From Glycine soja (taxonomy: Eukaryota > Streptophyta > Magnoliopsida > Fabales > Fabaceae): a stretch of DNA of 64,000 bases. The notes beneath the pieces are model-generated. The model worked only from the letters and a program-made list of their open reading frames with translations, was not told the origin of the DNA and did no database searches. Every line of letters starts with the position of its first letter. The stretch's first letter is position 1. The stretch is from assembly GCF_004193775.1 (NCBI RefSeq), contig NC_041019.1, positions 1,681,501 through 1,745,500 of the forward strand. The letters run 5' to 3'. Positions 21,162 through 35,301 of the stretch are shown here, piece after piece. The translations under genes were made by a program, and so were the position numbers.

Positions 21162-24100
21162 AATATAAAATAAGTAATTAGGGAAGGACGAGGTCACGTG
21201 TTGCCGTTGCTATAATAATTAAATAAGGGACTTGTGCACGTGGCGGTGACTGGATCGATCGGTTTCAGGGAACATTGATACTTTGTGTTAGTATTGGAGG
21301 TTAGGGAGATGTGAGAGCTTTGTTGTTATTGGTGTGGTTTGTTTTGTTTGCTTGTGTGTTTTTCACCACTATGGGCGTATTCAGGTGGTTGTATCTTTCT
21401 TTTGTTATTTGGAGTGTTGATGATGATGCAATAAGAATATCTATGGACTATGCTTTTAAGAGTTGGGTTGTGATGATGCCAAATATTCTATTTCGTCTTT
21501 GTCTTCTCATTGTTCCAAGTTAATTAATTGGGTAATGTGATTTTTAAATCTAACTGCTCTTGGACACCCAGATGATCCAAGTCATCTCCTTCTCTTCTAT
21601 ATACTAAAAAAACATTTGCTTTCTCTAAAATGAGGATTTGTATTTTAGAGAACAAAAAAACTAAATTTGATGACAATTTCAATTATTAATTTCGTAATTG
21701 ATAGTTATTATTATATTTTATCCTCTAAAATGTCATTTCCTCATTTTACATGAACCAAATCCAGAAAAATAAGGATTTTTTACTTGCATTAAATCCAAAT
21801 ATGGATATAAGATTATTACATAACTTTTTGGTACTAATTCCTCGCGGATCATGTGTCATTTTAGTTAGCATAATTCCGACATTTGGATATAAGGATTTAT
21901 TTTATTTTATTTTCTATCTTCAATAATTTGTATAAAGTTTGAGAGAGACCATTTTGCACATATGTCTTTCTCTTTTTCTCTTTTTCTTTAATTTAAGGGA
22001 AAATAATCGATCCAAACAATTAAATTAAATAATAAGAATTATATAATTTTGGTAATTACAATAATTCTAAGTCACGAACAGAAAATGTTAGACTCATTTT
22101 TTTAACTTTTTGGAAGTGGTGGGGCTAAGATCCTTCAGGAAAATTCCAAAAGGGATGCAACTGAAAGAGGGATTAGCAAAATTCCTCTTCAATAATTTAA
22201 GAAAGTGAAAGATAAATTTGGTTCTACTATATGATGTGATGTTGCGCTTTACATATGCTCGTTGCTTGGTGCATACTTGATTGAAAAGACTCAATTTTAG
22301 GGCATAAACAATACAATACCCTTTTACATTACATCAAAACTTCTAATAAGTTGTTTCAATTCGTGCGTGTATTGTCTATTTATCAAATTGCCAACAACCC
22401 TAAATTATGATTTAATTGGTCTAAGAGATTATGTCAATGGTGTAATCGGAATTGAGGTAGAGATGCGCCTGGTATATTGTCTAACCAATAAACCAATTGA
22501 ATTTGGCAACTTGAATCAAATTTCAAATATCATCTTTGTAAGCTCAGCTACTAAAAATAAGTAGAATGCATCTGTTTTTGTTTTGTCCTCTAATATTGGT
22601 CTGAAATATCTATTAATTTTGTTATTATTAATTAATTTTTGTTAAAAAATTTAATTGATTATTTTTGTTGAAATATTTCTTATTAATTATATTTTTTTAT
22701 TTACAGAACTTAAATCTCTTGTTTAAAAAGAAGATTAAGATCCAACACCTTGTTTAAAGAGATTAAAAAATTTGATATCACTACCAATTGACTTTTTGGT
22801 AAATATGTAGGATGTATAATAATGATAATTAGAGTTTTTATGAAAAATCTTTTAGGGGCAAAAAATTATTTTTAAGAAATATATATACGACTTTTCTAGA
22901 ATACGTGGAGGCACAGCTAACAGGAAGCTGGAGTAAGGTCCACCATGTCTTGGGCTAATACAACATAAACCTCTTCACTTCCTTTTAAATTGCAATAATC
23001 ACATGCATCGCATCGTAACGCATGGTCTTGTTTTTTGTTAGATGATTGGTCACTTTCCCACGGTCGCGGTAGAATCAGCCACCACCATTTCTTTTTTCTT
23101 CTAGGACCCATTTGTCAGACCAGGATTCGTGGACTCAAGATATTCACTGTACTATGTGCATTCATTTTGCTACATGTTTAGGAACAAAAGAGAAGAGAAT
23201 CTCTATGTTAAGTGCTAATTACACATAACCAGCCAGATAGGGGCATCCATTGATATCTTTGTTTTTCCCTCTCATATTGTCACGTTTTTATATATTCTTT
23301 TACATCTTAGGAAGGAACTATAAATTAAAAACACCCATGTGCGTGTCCCTTTTAAACTTAATAATTTAGGTGGATGCATGATCTGGAACTCAATTAAGTA
23401 TAGCTTAATTTATAGTTTTATTTTGGAGCGTGCTAAATAAAATAATTAAACTCCATGCAGAGCAGGATTTTATTCCTTCGGGATAATTGTGTTTACTGAT
23501 TAGTGTGCATGAACAAAAGCTGCGGCTCTTTGTTTTATACATTTGTTTGATACTTTGACTAGATAAAAGATTAAAAAAAAGTTACAGCAGAAAATAATAA
23601 ATGTATCTGTGAATGGAATTATAATTATATTGTTTCAAAAAAGAAGCAAAGGGTCAAATTTTCCTATACAACACAACAATTTAACATCTATCTCCTTGCA
23701 TCAGACACCAAACCACAAATCCGGCACTGGTTATTCATTGATCAATTCGAACTCAAACAAGAAGACACAAATAATTCACCGTCTCTTATGGATGACTTCG
23801 CAAATCCAAGACGTAACTTATTTATTGGAATTTGAGTTCAGACAGAAAGACACAAACAAATGGATTACAAGCCTCATTATTCCGTCAGGAAAAAAAATAG
23901 GTGGTTTTGTTTTTCTCTTTTCACTATGTCTAGTAGAGTCCACACCACATACTCACTAGTACAAAGATAACAAGATAAACAGTTGAACACCCGTACTATT
24001 TCAACGAAAAAAATAATAAACGATCCAAATTTAACAACTAATATTGTGGAGTTGTTAAATCATAGCTATAGGTCAATTTGCACAAGGAATGAGAGATCCA

Positions 24101-27100
24101 TTAGAACCAATTAGTGTTTTCCACTAGTTTATGACATCTAGTTCTCATAGAACTTTAAACTAGTTGTAACTAATTTCACAAATCTAAAGATAAAGTTATT
24201 AAAGCTTAAATTTTAGACTTATTAATAAAAAAAATACCACATATATTGATAAAAAAAAAAGCCCAACATATACATCTTTCATTTTAAGTAGAGGAGTGCT
24301 TCCCCCAAAAACCCTAGAAACAATAACACCCTAGGAATCCTAGTAACAGAACACGACAACACGTACCCTTTAATTTTAAGGGGACTTCTCCCTCCTCCTT
24401 GGAGAGCTTCTACCTCCATAGGAAGACTTCTCTCCCATCTCAGGAGGTTTTCTTTTCCAACATCACGCTCCCCCTCAATCCACCACCTCTTTTCCTCATC
24501 TTTCTTTTTTCCTTTTTCAGTTGCTATTCTCATCTCTTCTCTAGCTTTATAATTTTTTTGTTTGTTTTTTTAACATTCCCATTATTTTTTATTCCTATCA
24601 CATTTCTCCTTTACGATGGAGCTTGTTAGAGGCCTATATATTGCAGATGGATCTAACAGAATGAAAGATCGATAGAAAATATTAGAAAAAATGTCATTAA
24701 CATTGAAAAAAAAACATTTCTTAAAAATTATTTTTAAGTCTCACTTTTGCTAGCTAACCTCGAGATCACAAATTATATATAACTTTTTTTTTATCGTGCT
24801 CTGTTGCAATTTCATCTCAAATTTATTTTGATAATTAATTTAATTTTTAATTATGATTTTTATTTGTCTATGAATATTGATATATCAATACGACTTTAAA
24901 CATTAAACTAATTGCTCAAATAGTTTACACAAGTACTAATGAGGTCAAGGTTGAACAACTAACCTTGATCGAATTCTAGATTGCTCTAATGGTTCGTTTA
25001 GAAGGGATGAAAATGCATTTTCTATGGATTAAGATTTGGGATGTTTAGATGACGGTGCTGCTTTCAACACACCTGAAACATTGTGAATATATTTTTAAAA
25101 AAATCTCATTATATAGTTAATAAAAAATATTAACGTCATCATTTAAATAAACATTTAATAAAAGAATATGAAGAATTTGACATAAATATTTTCACTTGGT
25201 GCATGTTTGGTAACATGTGAGTTGAACTCGATACGATTTTTTAAAATGGTTTTTGTATTTATTTATTTTTAAAATATATTTTTTACCACCAATTCAAAAA
25301 CACTATACTATCCAACAACACGTGCATTAACTAACATGGGATTTGTTAAGTTTGATATGTGATCTTGAGTTTTTGAGACCTCACTATTTAGTTATATTAA
25401 ATATTTGAAAGAGGAAAAATAATTTGCAATCCATAATAATCTTACAAAAGTGAAGTAAAATTATTTTTTTATAAAAGATACATGTGACAATGTTCCAAAA
25501 CACACTATTATAATTATTATTATCTAACTCATATGCATTGACAATTTGATTCAGTGGAGAGGAGAGAGAAGTTATCACGTTAAGTGGGGATTAGTTAATT
25601 AAGTGCACAAATACGTCACCTTCGTTTTCAATATGCCATTCTGCTTTTCCTCCCACGTTTTTTCAAGCCGTTCGATTTGTTTTCTGTAATTGTTTTCAAC
25701 CAAGGAAGAGAATAAATCCAATAAAAGGACATACTGTCGGGGTAGTGATCGTTTGATGATGATATTGATAACATTGGCATCTTGGAGAATATCGCATAAA
25801 CACAATTTTGATTTTCTCTTTATAGGAGTTTCCCTGAACTTTGATCATTATACGTATTCACATAACAGAATCCATTTTTTTTTTTTAAAAAAAAGGATCC
25901 ATATTTCATTTCCTCTTAATTATTTGCTTCCTTTTCCCATGTAGGTGACTAGGTGGTGTTTTGGCCAGGGTCCCAGACTTGCTAAATTGCACAGTTAAGG
26001 AATATTTTCATCATTGGATTCCACTAACAAACCCTGAAGAGTCTTATCAATATGAATTATTTACTATGCCACCATATATGATATATGTTAAACACTAATT
26101 AGTGATCTGATGCTAATTGTGAAGTGCTGAGAAATTTTAAGCTACGAAAGCGATCGTATGAAAGATAAGTGGTTTTCAGCATAAAAATTAAAACATATTA
26201 TAAAAAAATAATAACACATGAATCATTCCTTAATTTAAATATTTTATCGACAATTCTTATTTTTTTATTTTTTTCTCACATCATAAATTTCATTATATTT
26301 ATATTTTTTTTCTCTCTTTCTAAACGTAGGAATTAAGATAATATATGCTATGTATATCAAACACTTTCGATTATAAAGAAAAATATTTGAGATATTTAGA
26401 AAAGTTTGTACAATGATTTAGAATGGGAGAACTACTTCACCGAATTCTGTGGTAAAGAAGGGTGACCTCAGTTTTTTCTTTGCTTATTTCTTCAGTTAAT
26501 TATTACTACTGTTATTATTGCATGTACACCCAATAAGTACTTAAATTAAAGAGGCAAAAAATAAAGAAAATCTAATTTTATTAATGTAATATTTTTATTT
26601 TTAATTTTTAGAAGGTTACAGGACACATCAGTTAAAAGAGTGGATGTCATGATTTTTAGAAAAAAAAAAGAGAAAAGAGGAAAACCTTAAATAACATTGA
26701 AAACACTCATTAAAAAAGACTTGAGACTTTGAAAATAATTCTTAAACCTTAATTTTTAACTGTGTTAAATGATGTCATGTGATTTATATAATTGATTTCA
26801 CTTAATAATAAGACTTTTGCTGTTATTGTTGTTTATTTATTTTGTTTATTTTAACTTGCACAGTTGGTGCGTAGAATAAAAAAGAAATTAATCGTTATAA
26901 CTATAGCTATCAATACAAGTAGATCAAGCTACAAGAAGTTTTTATCATAGAATTGAATTAGTTACTAGTTGGGTGTGTTTGGTTCACGCATTAATAACAT
27001 AGTTTTCATATCTGGATATATGGAAGTGATCTCTTATAGCTTTTTGCATCTTTTATTCAATGAATATGATCAATCACTGCACAATGCATTTCCGAACACT

Positions 27101-27435
27101 TGGTTAGTGGTTGGAGGAATCTAGTCTCCGAAATTGTCCATGACTTTAATTTAAATTAGGTGTTACGTTGTTATCATTTATCAAGCACCCGTTCCCGTCA
27201 CTTCTGGTTAAAATCCATTAGCCTTTGCTGCTAAAAAAACTTAGAATTTATCTTAGTGGGGAACATTTTGATACAACCTAAAGTAAGCATTCAAGTTTTG
27301 AAGACAGTAAGCAACTTAAATTTTATGGCTCTCTTTACTAATGACGCCATTAGTTAACCACACGACTCAAAATTTAAGTTATTTGATATTTACGTTTAAT
27401 AACATAACACTACCTCATCCCAATAGCCAAATATG

Positions 27436-27453
27436 TATATATATATATATATA
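27436..27453. repeat. (TA)n microsatellite
   Basis: Nine TA units in AT-rich non-coding DNA. Confidence 0.8.
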
Positions 27454-30400
27454 AAATTGAGAGAAATTTTACTATTTTCACGTCTTGGTCAGTTCCATTC
27501 TTGTAGAAAGTCATTTCCTTTGTTTTTTCTGCGGCTTCCACATCACTGTCGACATTTTTCCACGACCTTTACTTTTTTTTCTCTAGCTTATGAGATAAGA
27601 TAAGAGGCAGCCTATTCATATCACATTATCATATACCACCACTGATATATGAATTTTTAAGCCTGTGTTGCGTCCTTATCATAAATTTACATATAACCCT
27701 ACGTGTGTTATCTATATTAGAAACTGAAATATGTTATTAACATTAATATACACCACTGCATAGGATAAGTACTACTTTCGACTTTCAAAGATTAAGAAAA
27801 ATGAGGTGTCCATATCAAAACAGTGGGATAAAATTATATATTAAGACTAATTCAAAATGAATTTAAATCGGGCTTAGTTTTCACATGCTTAAATATTTCC
27901 ATTTCTATATCTTAGACTTCCAATTCCAATGTTGAATTGTGGAAGTAAATTAGCATATATAGGAACTATTTTAAGGGATGAAGGCGAGCATACTACTCCT
28001 AATAATAAAGGTATCTGAATGAACTCAAATGAAGAATAAGAGATAACTTGTAAAAAAAAACTATTAGAATTGAGAGAATATTATTTTATCAATAAATATA
28101 AAGTATTTTTTATTATTTATATATTTTCTATAACTACCATAACAGAAAACTAATTACTTCTAACTCATTATAACAAACTTAGTTTAGTTAGGTATCACTA
28201 ACTCAAATTACACTCGGATGGGTAATACCTCAAGACATCAATTGGCGTAATGTCATAGTCATAGTCATATAATTCTCAGATCTTGAGAACAATACAAGCA
28301 AGATTCTGAAATGACATCGGATCGGTATCTTATTCCATGGCTAGCCTTTTTAATTGGTTAAACTGAAGAAGAAAAAAATAGCACAAGAAATAAAGAGAGA
28401 GATGGAATCAGATCGCGTATATGCTCATTGCTGTAAGAGAATAAAATTCATAAACGTGCTAGTTTTTAAGAATATTCGTAGATCAGTTGGAATGTGACAA
28501 TCGTGGTTGCTGAAAGTTTTGGAATAATGGTCTAAAATGGCCAATTTTATGGCAGAGCTAAGATGCTTTAGTCTACCGGGGTGTCAAGACAATCTAGTAC
28601 TTCAGTTGGTTGATTAAGCCTGTGTAAATTATTATAAAATTTGTAATATTATCTTTAATTCTTATGAAAAAAATAAGAATATATTGGGGTGGATTAACAC
28701 ATCATTCAGCTTATTTTTTTAAATGAAATTAGATGAAGATACATTTTTAAAGAAAATTAGGTAATTTAAATAATATCATCTATAAAAGTACTTGCCTTTT
28801 TTTATGTATTCATGTATCTTACTTATTTGATGAATGATGATAAATGTTAAATTAATATTTTTCTCTTTGTTAATTCAAGAAATATTAAAACATTGAGATA
28901 TATAAAAATCATTACTATTAAAATATTATTTTTATTAATTAAATATCTTTATATTTAAAATTTTAAACGTATGCAATTCTTATGTTTTATCATCAAAATC
29001 TTTTCTAAAGTTAAATCAATCTTTTCTGCGTATTTTTATTTATATTTAAGATACCTTATATTTAAAAGTACGTATTACTCATACATAAAATAGTTTCTAC
29101 TTTTTTTAAATAAAATACTTTTTATTTTTTATAATTTTTTTTATATCTATAATAATGGTCTAAAGTATTCATCAATTTTATTGATAACTAATTCTTGTTG
29201 TAGAATCTGATCAATCATCTTTAGTTTGTAAGACTAAAACATGAGATTTTGTTTAATTAGATCAAACTCAATACCACTTGAACAAATTACTTGTTAGTAT
29301 TAGTTTTCATATTATGTTCGCAAGCTAAAAATTATAGCATTAGTTGAATTTCATCTAGCCATTTACAAACTCTATTCAATGGGCCAATTTCTATGAAAAG
29401 AAATATTTTATCCTCTAAATGTTGTATATATTTTGGAATTTGAGAGAAACAAAAAAAAAGAGAAAGATTGTGAATGTGATAGATGATATAATAAAAATAA
29501 AAAAAAATAGAAAATGATATAAAATAGATGTAAATTTTAGGGTGCCCAAAATAATTGAATCTATGTGTAGTAATAATAATGGAAAAATAATATAAAAATA
29601 TTATAAAAAGTGCAACAATTTCTTAACTATAGTCTATAGGTTACTTAAAGTAGGGTTGTTAAAATGAGTAGATCCGTTTAACTGAGTCAGCTAATTAAAA
29701 TGTGTTGATTGAATTTGAAAATTTTGAACTCAATTTAATTTTGATTTTACTTTATTCACTCCAAAGATTTGTTTGAACGTAAAGTTGTAATGAGACTAGT
29801 TCGTTAGTCCATTTTCTTCTTAAGCAAATATATATCACCCATTCATTAAATTGAGCTAGGTTTTGAATTAAATTTTACAAAATTTGAAATAGTCAAATTT
29901 GTCAATCCAACTTGATTAGAAATTCTCATTTAATGAATGAGGGGAACTAGCCTGAATTGCTACTTGCTATATACCTGAAGTCTTACTTTCATTGTCATAT
30001 TATAATTATGGAGTGAGAAACAAATTATTTTAAAACAATCATTAATTTAATGTTTTAATGTAATATTAATTATTTTTTATTTATATCTCTTATAATATTA
30101 ATAATAAACATCAAAATTTATAAATAAATTAATAATAATATAAGATTAATTTTATAATTTTTTTTTAATTTGTATAAAATAACTTAAGATTAGTATTATT
30201 TTAAAAGGGATGGAGTATGATATGCAATATAAAGCAATAAAATCATATATATCTGCCATGTCAGCATGTATAATGACATCTAAATTAAAATGGCTGGTGG
30301 ATAAGATTTTTTGAACTTCGCTTCTTATCTCTCAACAACTGGAGGCTATTATGTCCACTTTCTACGACATCAAACACATGTTAGGTGCATTTGGTTGCAA

Positions 30401-31617
30401 TTTGCAATCTATAGGATTAGGAGGGTGTTTGGTATGTAGCTTACAAGACTATTTGCTTTGAATTTTCAAGTGACCGTATCCAGAGTTTTTGCTAATATCT
30501 CATCAGATATTAGACATTTAGTTTTCATTAGTATCTATCTCCGCGCAATGCAAGAGACTTGACGTTAAGAATTTATGAGAACCACAGGTGAAACTGCATT
30601 AGCATCCTTCAATTTTCACGAAAATGATATCTATTACTCAAACTAAAGTGGCATTTTAAGCTGGAATTTTAAGAATCATAAATTTTTTGAGCTTTGTTTG
30701 TGTGGAGGAAAGACTCAAATGAGAATACTGATTTTATCTCATTTATTTAAGTAGAAAGAGGTCAATTAAGAAAAAAAAACTCATTTGAGAGAAAAAAAAA
30801 CAATTACAAATTATTGAGAGAGAAATGAGAGAGAAAATTATTGTGATTTTCGTACACTCACCGATTTTTAGATTATAACTGCGGATTCGTTCATCTTTGA
30901 ATTAGGTTGATTGTTAGACAACAGGTTCTACATATGTAATACTTCAAATTGTTTGATGAGATCGTTAAAAAGATATCTGAAGAGAGAGATAAATGTTTTT
31001 CATTTTCTGTTCTATATTTTGGGATTTCATCTTCTTGTCTCTATTGTATCAATTGGGGGTCTGTTTTGATTTGGCTGTTTGTAGCACGTTTCAATGCACT
31101 TGTTGAAGACTTTCTTGTAACTTTATTGATTATAGTGAAATTATTTCTTTGGTATAAATGATCCGTGATTTTTACCCTTGCATTGAGGGATTTTTCACTT
31201 TAAACAAATTGTGTCTCTTGTGTGCTTTTAATTTCTATTTTGCTCTCTTTATATTTTAGCCTGCTCCTCACAAATTCTTGCAAGTTTGGACCAATTTATT
31301 TCTGCTGCCTATATTACTTTGTTATTGTGTTGGTATATTTTCTTCATCAAAGAATATCCATTTGTGCTTTAAATTTTGGGTAGTTTTGTTTCTTGCTCCA
31401 CAAATTTTTGCAGTTTTAGTGAAAGGCCCAACCAATATTCTCAACATTTTGGGCCTTCCTCGAACAAGGACCCGTAAGAATAGAAGTTTCTAAAATGGAC
31501 TTGTAATTGGTGTCACCCATGACAATGAGAAGTAAAAGAGATTGCTATTGGTCTCAACAAAATTATTATTGGCCGTTATCACCATTCAAAAAATTTAAAT
31601 TTACCCTTACCCACAAT

Positions 31618-31922
31618 ATACAACGAAATCATGTTTTTATTGTATCAAAGGGTGCAGAAACTGTTGTTCAACAAAATTTATAATATATAACAAAATCTTG
31701 ATTCCACTATGTTAGAATTTATATAACACAATCCGTGGTGTTGTAATTTTTGTTGCACACGATTTTGTTGTGTTACATAAATTACTATACAACTAAATCG
31801 TAATTCCATTATATTACATGAGGTGCAAATTTGTGTTACAACATAATTGTAATTTTATTGTACGATAAAAACTATAAAAACTATAACACAACGGAGTCAC
31901 AATTCAATTGTGTTATACAAAA
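31618..31922. repeat. Cluster of diverged direct and inverted short repeats
   Basis: The theme ACAACAAAATCGTGATTCCA...TGTGTTA recurs in both orientations about every 35-60 bp across 300 bp, e.g. ACGAAATCATG, CACAATCCGTGGTGTTG, CACGATTTTGTTGTGTTACA, ACAACTAAATCGTAATTCCA and CACAACGGAGTCACAATTCA. No coding frame. It could form several hairpins; origin unknown. Confidence 0.55.
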
Positions 31923-34185
31923 ACACAAAAAAAAATTAAATTATAATTTTTTATGTTAACAAAAATGGAAAAAAATACATCCAACAACATGAATGCAAAG
32001 AGTGCAGAGAAGGGAGAGAGGAAAAAAAAGAAAATGAATGAAGAAAGGGATAGAAAAAATGATATAAGGAATGAACAATAGGAAAAGAAAAAAGAGTGAT
32101 GAGTTGGGAAAGGGTGGGGTGAAAATACTCAAAAGGTATTTTGGTTTTTATTTTTAACTTATAGTAGGGATCAATAGTATCACCTTGAAGTAAATAATTC
32201 CTTTTATAATCAAATAAGCCCAACAAATGACCTATAAGAGGGAATGGAAAAAGCTAGCTTGATGATGTTGCTACTTGCTAATGACTTGTTCAACTGTAAT
32301 CTCCCCTCGAAAAAAAAGGCCTCATGACTCATGAGCCATTGACAACTCATAAAGTAATAATAATTATTATGAATTAAGTAATATATTAAACAAAGAGGTA
32401 TCACAAAATTCTCCTTTAAGTGATAAAGTTGTATTCAAAATATAAGGTGTTTGTTTTACGGTATATTTTGCATTCTCATGAATTATGTTCACAAAATCTT
32501 TTATATCTAAGAATATTATTCTCGTAGATATGTTTGGTTAATGTTTAGTAATTTTAGGGGAAAAATAATTTATTTATTTATTTAAAATTAAAAAAAAAAA
32601 ACTGGTGTAGTGCTGGATATTGGAAAAATGCGGTAAATGAGGGGTGAATGAAATCAGCTTATGATTGTTGGGATGAGCCCCTTTAGTATTCAAGCTGGAC
32701 GGAAAAAATATTGATCCAAATGAAATCGGATTCATTTTGGTCCAATATTTTTTGAATGGGTTCTGACTGAACTTTAAAAATAACAACACTTATATAAAAT
32801 ATGTACTGATGCAATTCAATTCAGTCCATTTTATCAACTCAACCCTTTACTATGAGAATAGGAATATGCATCCTATAATTTAGTCCACCCAGATCAAACT
32901 TGTGAATCTTTGAAAAAAAGAAAAGAAAATTTTAAATGTGATTTGTTCTGGATTATAAAGTAGTCTCGTAGCAAATCCAACTATCTGAAGCTTAAGCTTA
33001 TAAAAATATTTCAAATTTTATTATTGAATCAAATATACTATCTATAGTGGTTAACAAAAATATGAATATGCATTGATTTTTCTAGAGAGGGTGCTGGGGT
33101 CCAAACTCGAAGCGTATTTTTGTAAGAGGAAGAAAAATGTCAAATATATAATATTGAAATATTTTCACTAAAATTATCGCACATCATTTTTACAATTATT
33201 TTATTGTATTACATCATTTATTGTTTATTTATTTTCATGTACATATTTCTTAACCTTTTTGCATTTATAAATTTTTAAAAAAATTATAAAAGTTAATCAC
33301 TTTGTTTGAATTAACTCAATTTTTATTTATGAAATAGTTACTTAATTTTAGTAATTTTGATTAGTGATTATTTGAATCATCATTCAATAAATGAATACAT
33401 ATTTAAGTGTAATAATTTTCATTAGTTATTTTTATGTATGATATTTATGGTATTTAAATTTAAAATATTATTTATTTTACCTATTTTTTTTATAAGCCAA
33501 TATGTTTTATTAATATTTATTTACCTTTTAAGTAGCACAACATTTTTATAAAGCAAATATTTAGATGAATCAAGAATAAAAAATAAAATTAATTTTTATA
33601 CATTATTAATATAAAAATATTACAATATCAATTAATAAAAAGTATAATAAATATAACCCTTAAAGTGATTATTACGGAAACAACAAATTATCACTTTTAT
33701 ATATCTATTTTATTTCTATAATTATATTCATAAGTTACTACATATTATTTTATCCTCCTTACAACTACTTTCACAAATCATCCACTAATTTTATTTGAAA
33801 AAACAAAACATGGAAAAAAGTTAGACACAAAAGGCTTGTTTCCCTAGTAATTTATATAAGAGAATAATAGTGTAATTAACCTGTGTGACTGCATACACCT
33901 TTTACTTATTAAAATTGGTTGGTATGCAATCTCTGTCTATGCCATTTCAATTTCGATCTAACCCTTGTGTTGTATCAATTCCTCTTACCACAGTTAGCAT
34001 AAGTAACATACTCACCTTTATTCCAAGCTCTAACCATTTCGACTTGTTGCTAACTAGATTGAGGATAGTGATCTTTGTCTTCGCCAACAACATCGTCCAC
34101 TTGAACAAAAAATCAAAAAGACCCTGAAATATCTGAACTTTTAAAAGCCGCACTTTTTATTTGTTGTGTGTGAGATTTTGATTTG

Positions 34186-35301
34186 ATGGGAAAATATCTT
34201 GAATCTGCGGCGAGGCTGGCGGAGCTATCGCGGATTGTGTCATCTGCTGCGAAGCCCAACAGGCCAAAGAGAGCGCTACCCAGATCGCCCAACCGTGTGG
34301 CGACTCCTCGAAGTGCGAACCCATTTGGTGTTAAGGTCGAACCTGCGAAAAAGATGGAACCTTTGGAAGAAGAACAACAATGTCGGACACCCCTCGCCAA
34401 GGTTGTCTCAGATTGCTCCAAGCGCTGGTTCCAGGACACCCTCAAGGAGGCTAAGGCTGGGGACACTACCATGCAGGTTTTGGTTGGTCAAATGTATTAC
34501 TCTGGATATGGTGTTGCGAGGGATCCCCAAAAGGTCTTTTCTTTCTTCTTATTTTTATCATTCTATGTGCAATGTAATAATTGATTGTACACCCCTTGTA
34601 AAGGGTATGGTCATAGACTCATATATATTAGTGCTTGATTCTTTTAAGTTATCCCTCATTTGATGCCAAAATTATGTGATTTTGTTCCCTCCTTGGAATT
34701 GGAACTGAGATAGAGTGCAGGGAAGTTGGGCATTTTACTTGCTGTTAGATTTTAAATCCCTTTTCTTGTGTTATAATTTTTATCAGATTGTTGTTTTTTG
34801 ATTTAGAAGCTCTCTCATATTAGCTTCTCCAAAAGCTGGTTTTTAAGTCAATTTTAGCTTATCAGATTGTTGTTTTTCCTTTTATTTTCTTCTCCTATAA
34901 GTGTTCATGGAGAAGTTTATCCAAATATGCCTTTAAATTGCTTTGGTGGAAGGGGCTGTTAGGGCTTCTAAATCTTGCTCAATTGTCAATCAAGACCCCT
35001 CACTGCAGTTAATTTGAATTGTGTAATTGGTATGCTATTAGCTGCTTCTCAACTTGAGGTTACTGACTATACTGTGACAAACTTTGTTTATAGGGGCATG
35101 CTTGGATTAGTAAAGCATCAAGGAACCGAAATTCAGTTTGGAAATTGTGCGGTAAACGGCCAGGTAAGCTCTACCTTTTGTTGGACTAGTGAATTGTGGT
35201 TTTATGTGTCCTGATTGATCTCTATTTTGTGACATTCAGGTTACAGAGCAAGTGATTCTGATTCATGTGAACTGGAGGAAAAAGATAAATATTTTCCTTA
35301 A
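34186..35301 (+). CDS. Small Sel1-repeat protein
   Basis: Three exons, 34186-34533, 35094-35163 and 35240-35301, encode 159 aa with phase-consistent GT-AG introns. The N-terminus MGKYLESAARLAEL is followed by a basic, Pro-rich stretch (KPNRPKRALPRSPNRVATPR). The Sel1-type (TPR-like) repeat spans about residues 85-125: RWFQDTLKEAKAGDTTMQ, VLVGQMYYSGYGVARDPQK, then GHAWISKASRNRNSVWKLCG across the splice. The tail is acidic (ASDSDSCELEEKDKYFP). Sel1 repeats mediate protein-protein contacts; no enzymatic motif is present and the partner is unknown. First intact gene after the 13-kb gene-poor block; it marks the right flank of the Rhg1 segment. Confidence 0.87.

Larger units (their letters stand above)
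21162..34185. other. 13-kb gene-poor AT-rich block
   Basis: Begins with the WI12 3' UTR (to roughly 21.5 kb). I found no frame with recognisable protein features on either strand; open frames are short and low-complexity. Contents noted: A/T tracts throughout, a TA microsatellite at about 27436, a possible MITE remnant ending near 30212, and a cluster of diverged short repeats at 31618-31922. In rhg1-b soybeans the amplified unit is about 31 kb and ends between WI12 and the next gene (recalled), so its right breakpoint equivalent should lie near the right end of this block. Confidence 0.6.

Noticed and set aside
20748..21197. 149-codon minus-strand frame opposite WI12
   Set aside because: Gly/Asp/Val-rich antisense shadow of the GC-rich WI12 exon.
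30949..31493. Hydrophobic 70-residue frames in the gene-poor block
   Set aside because: T-rich DNA readily gives Phe/Leu/Ile-rich frames; no family match, no splice-supported extension.
34113..34663. Alternative-frame open readings over Sel1-repeat exon 1 on both strands
   Set aside because: Shadows of the real exon; only the frame from 34186 continues through phase-consistent splice sites into Sel1-like sequence.
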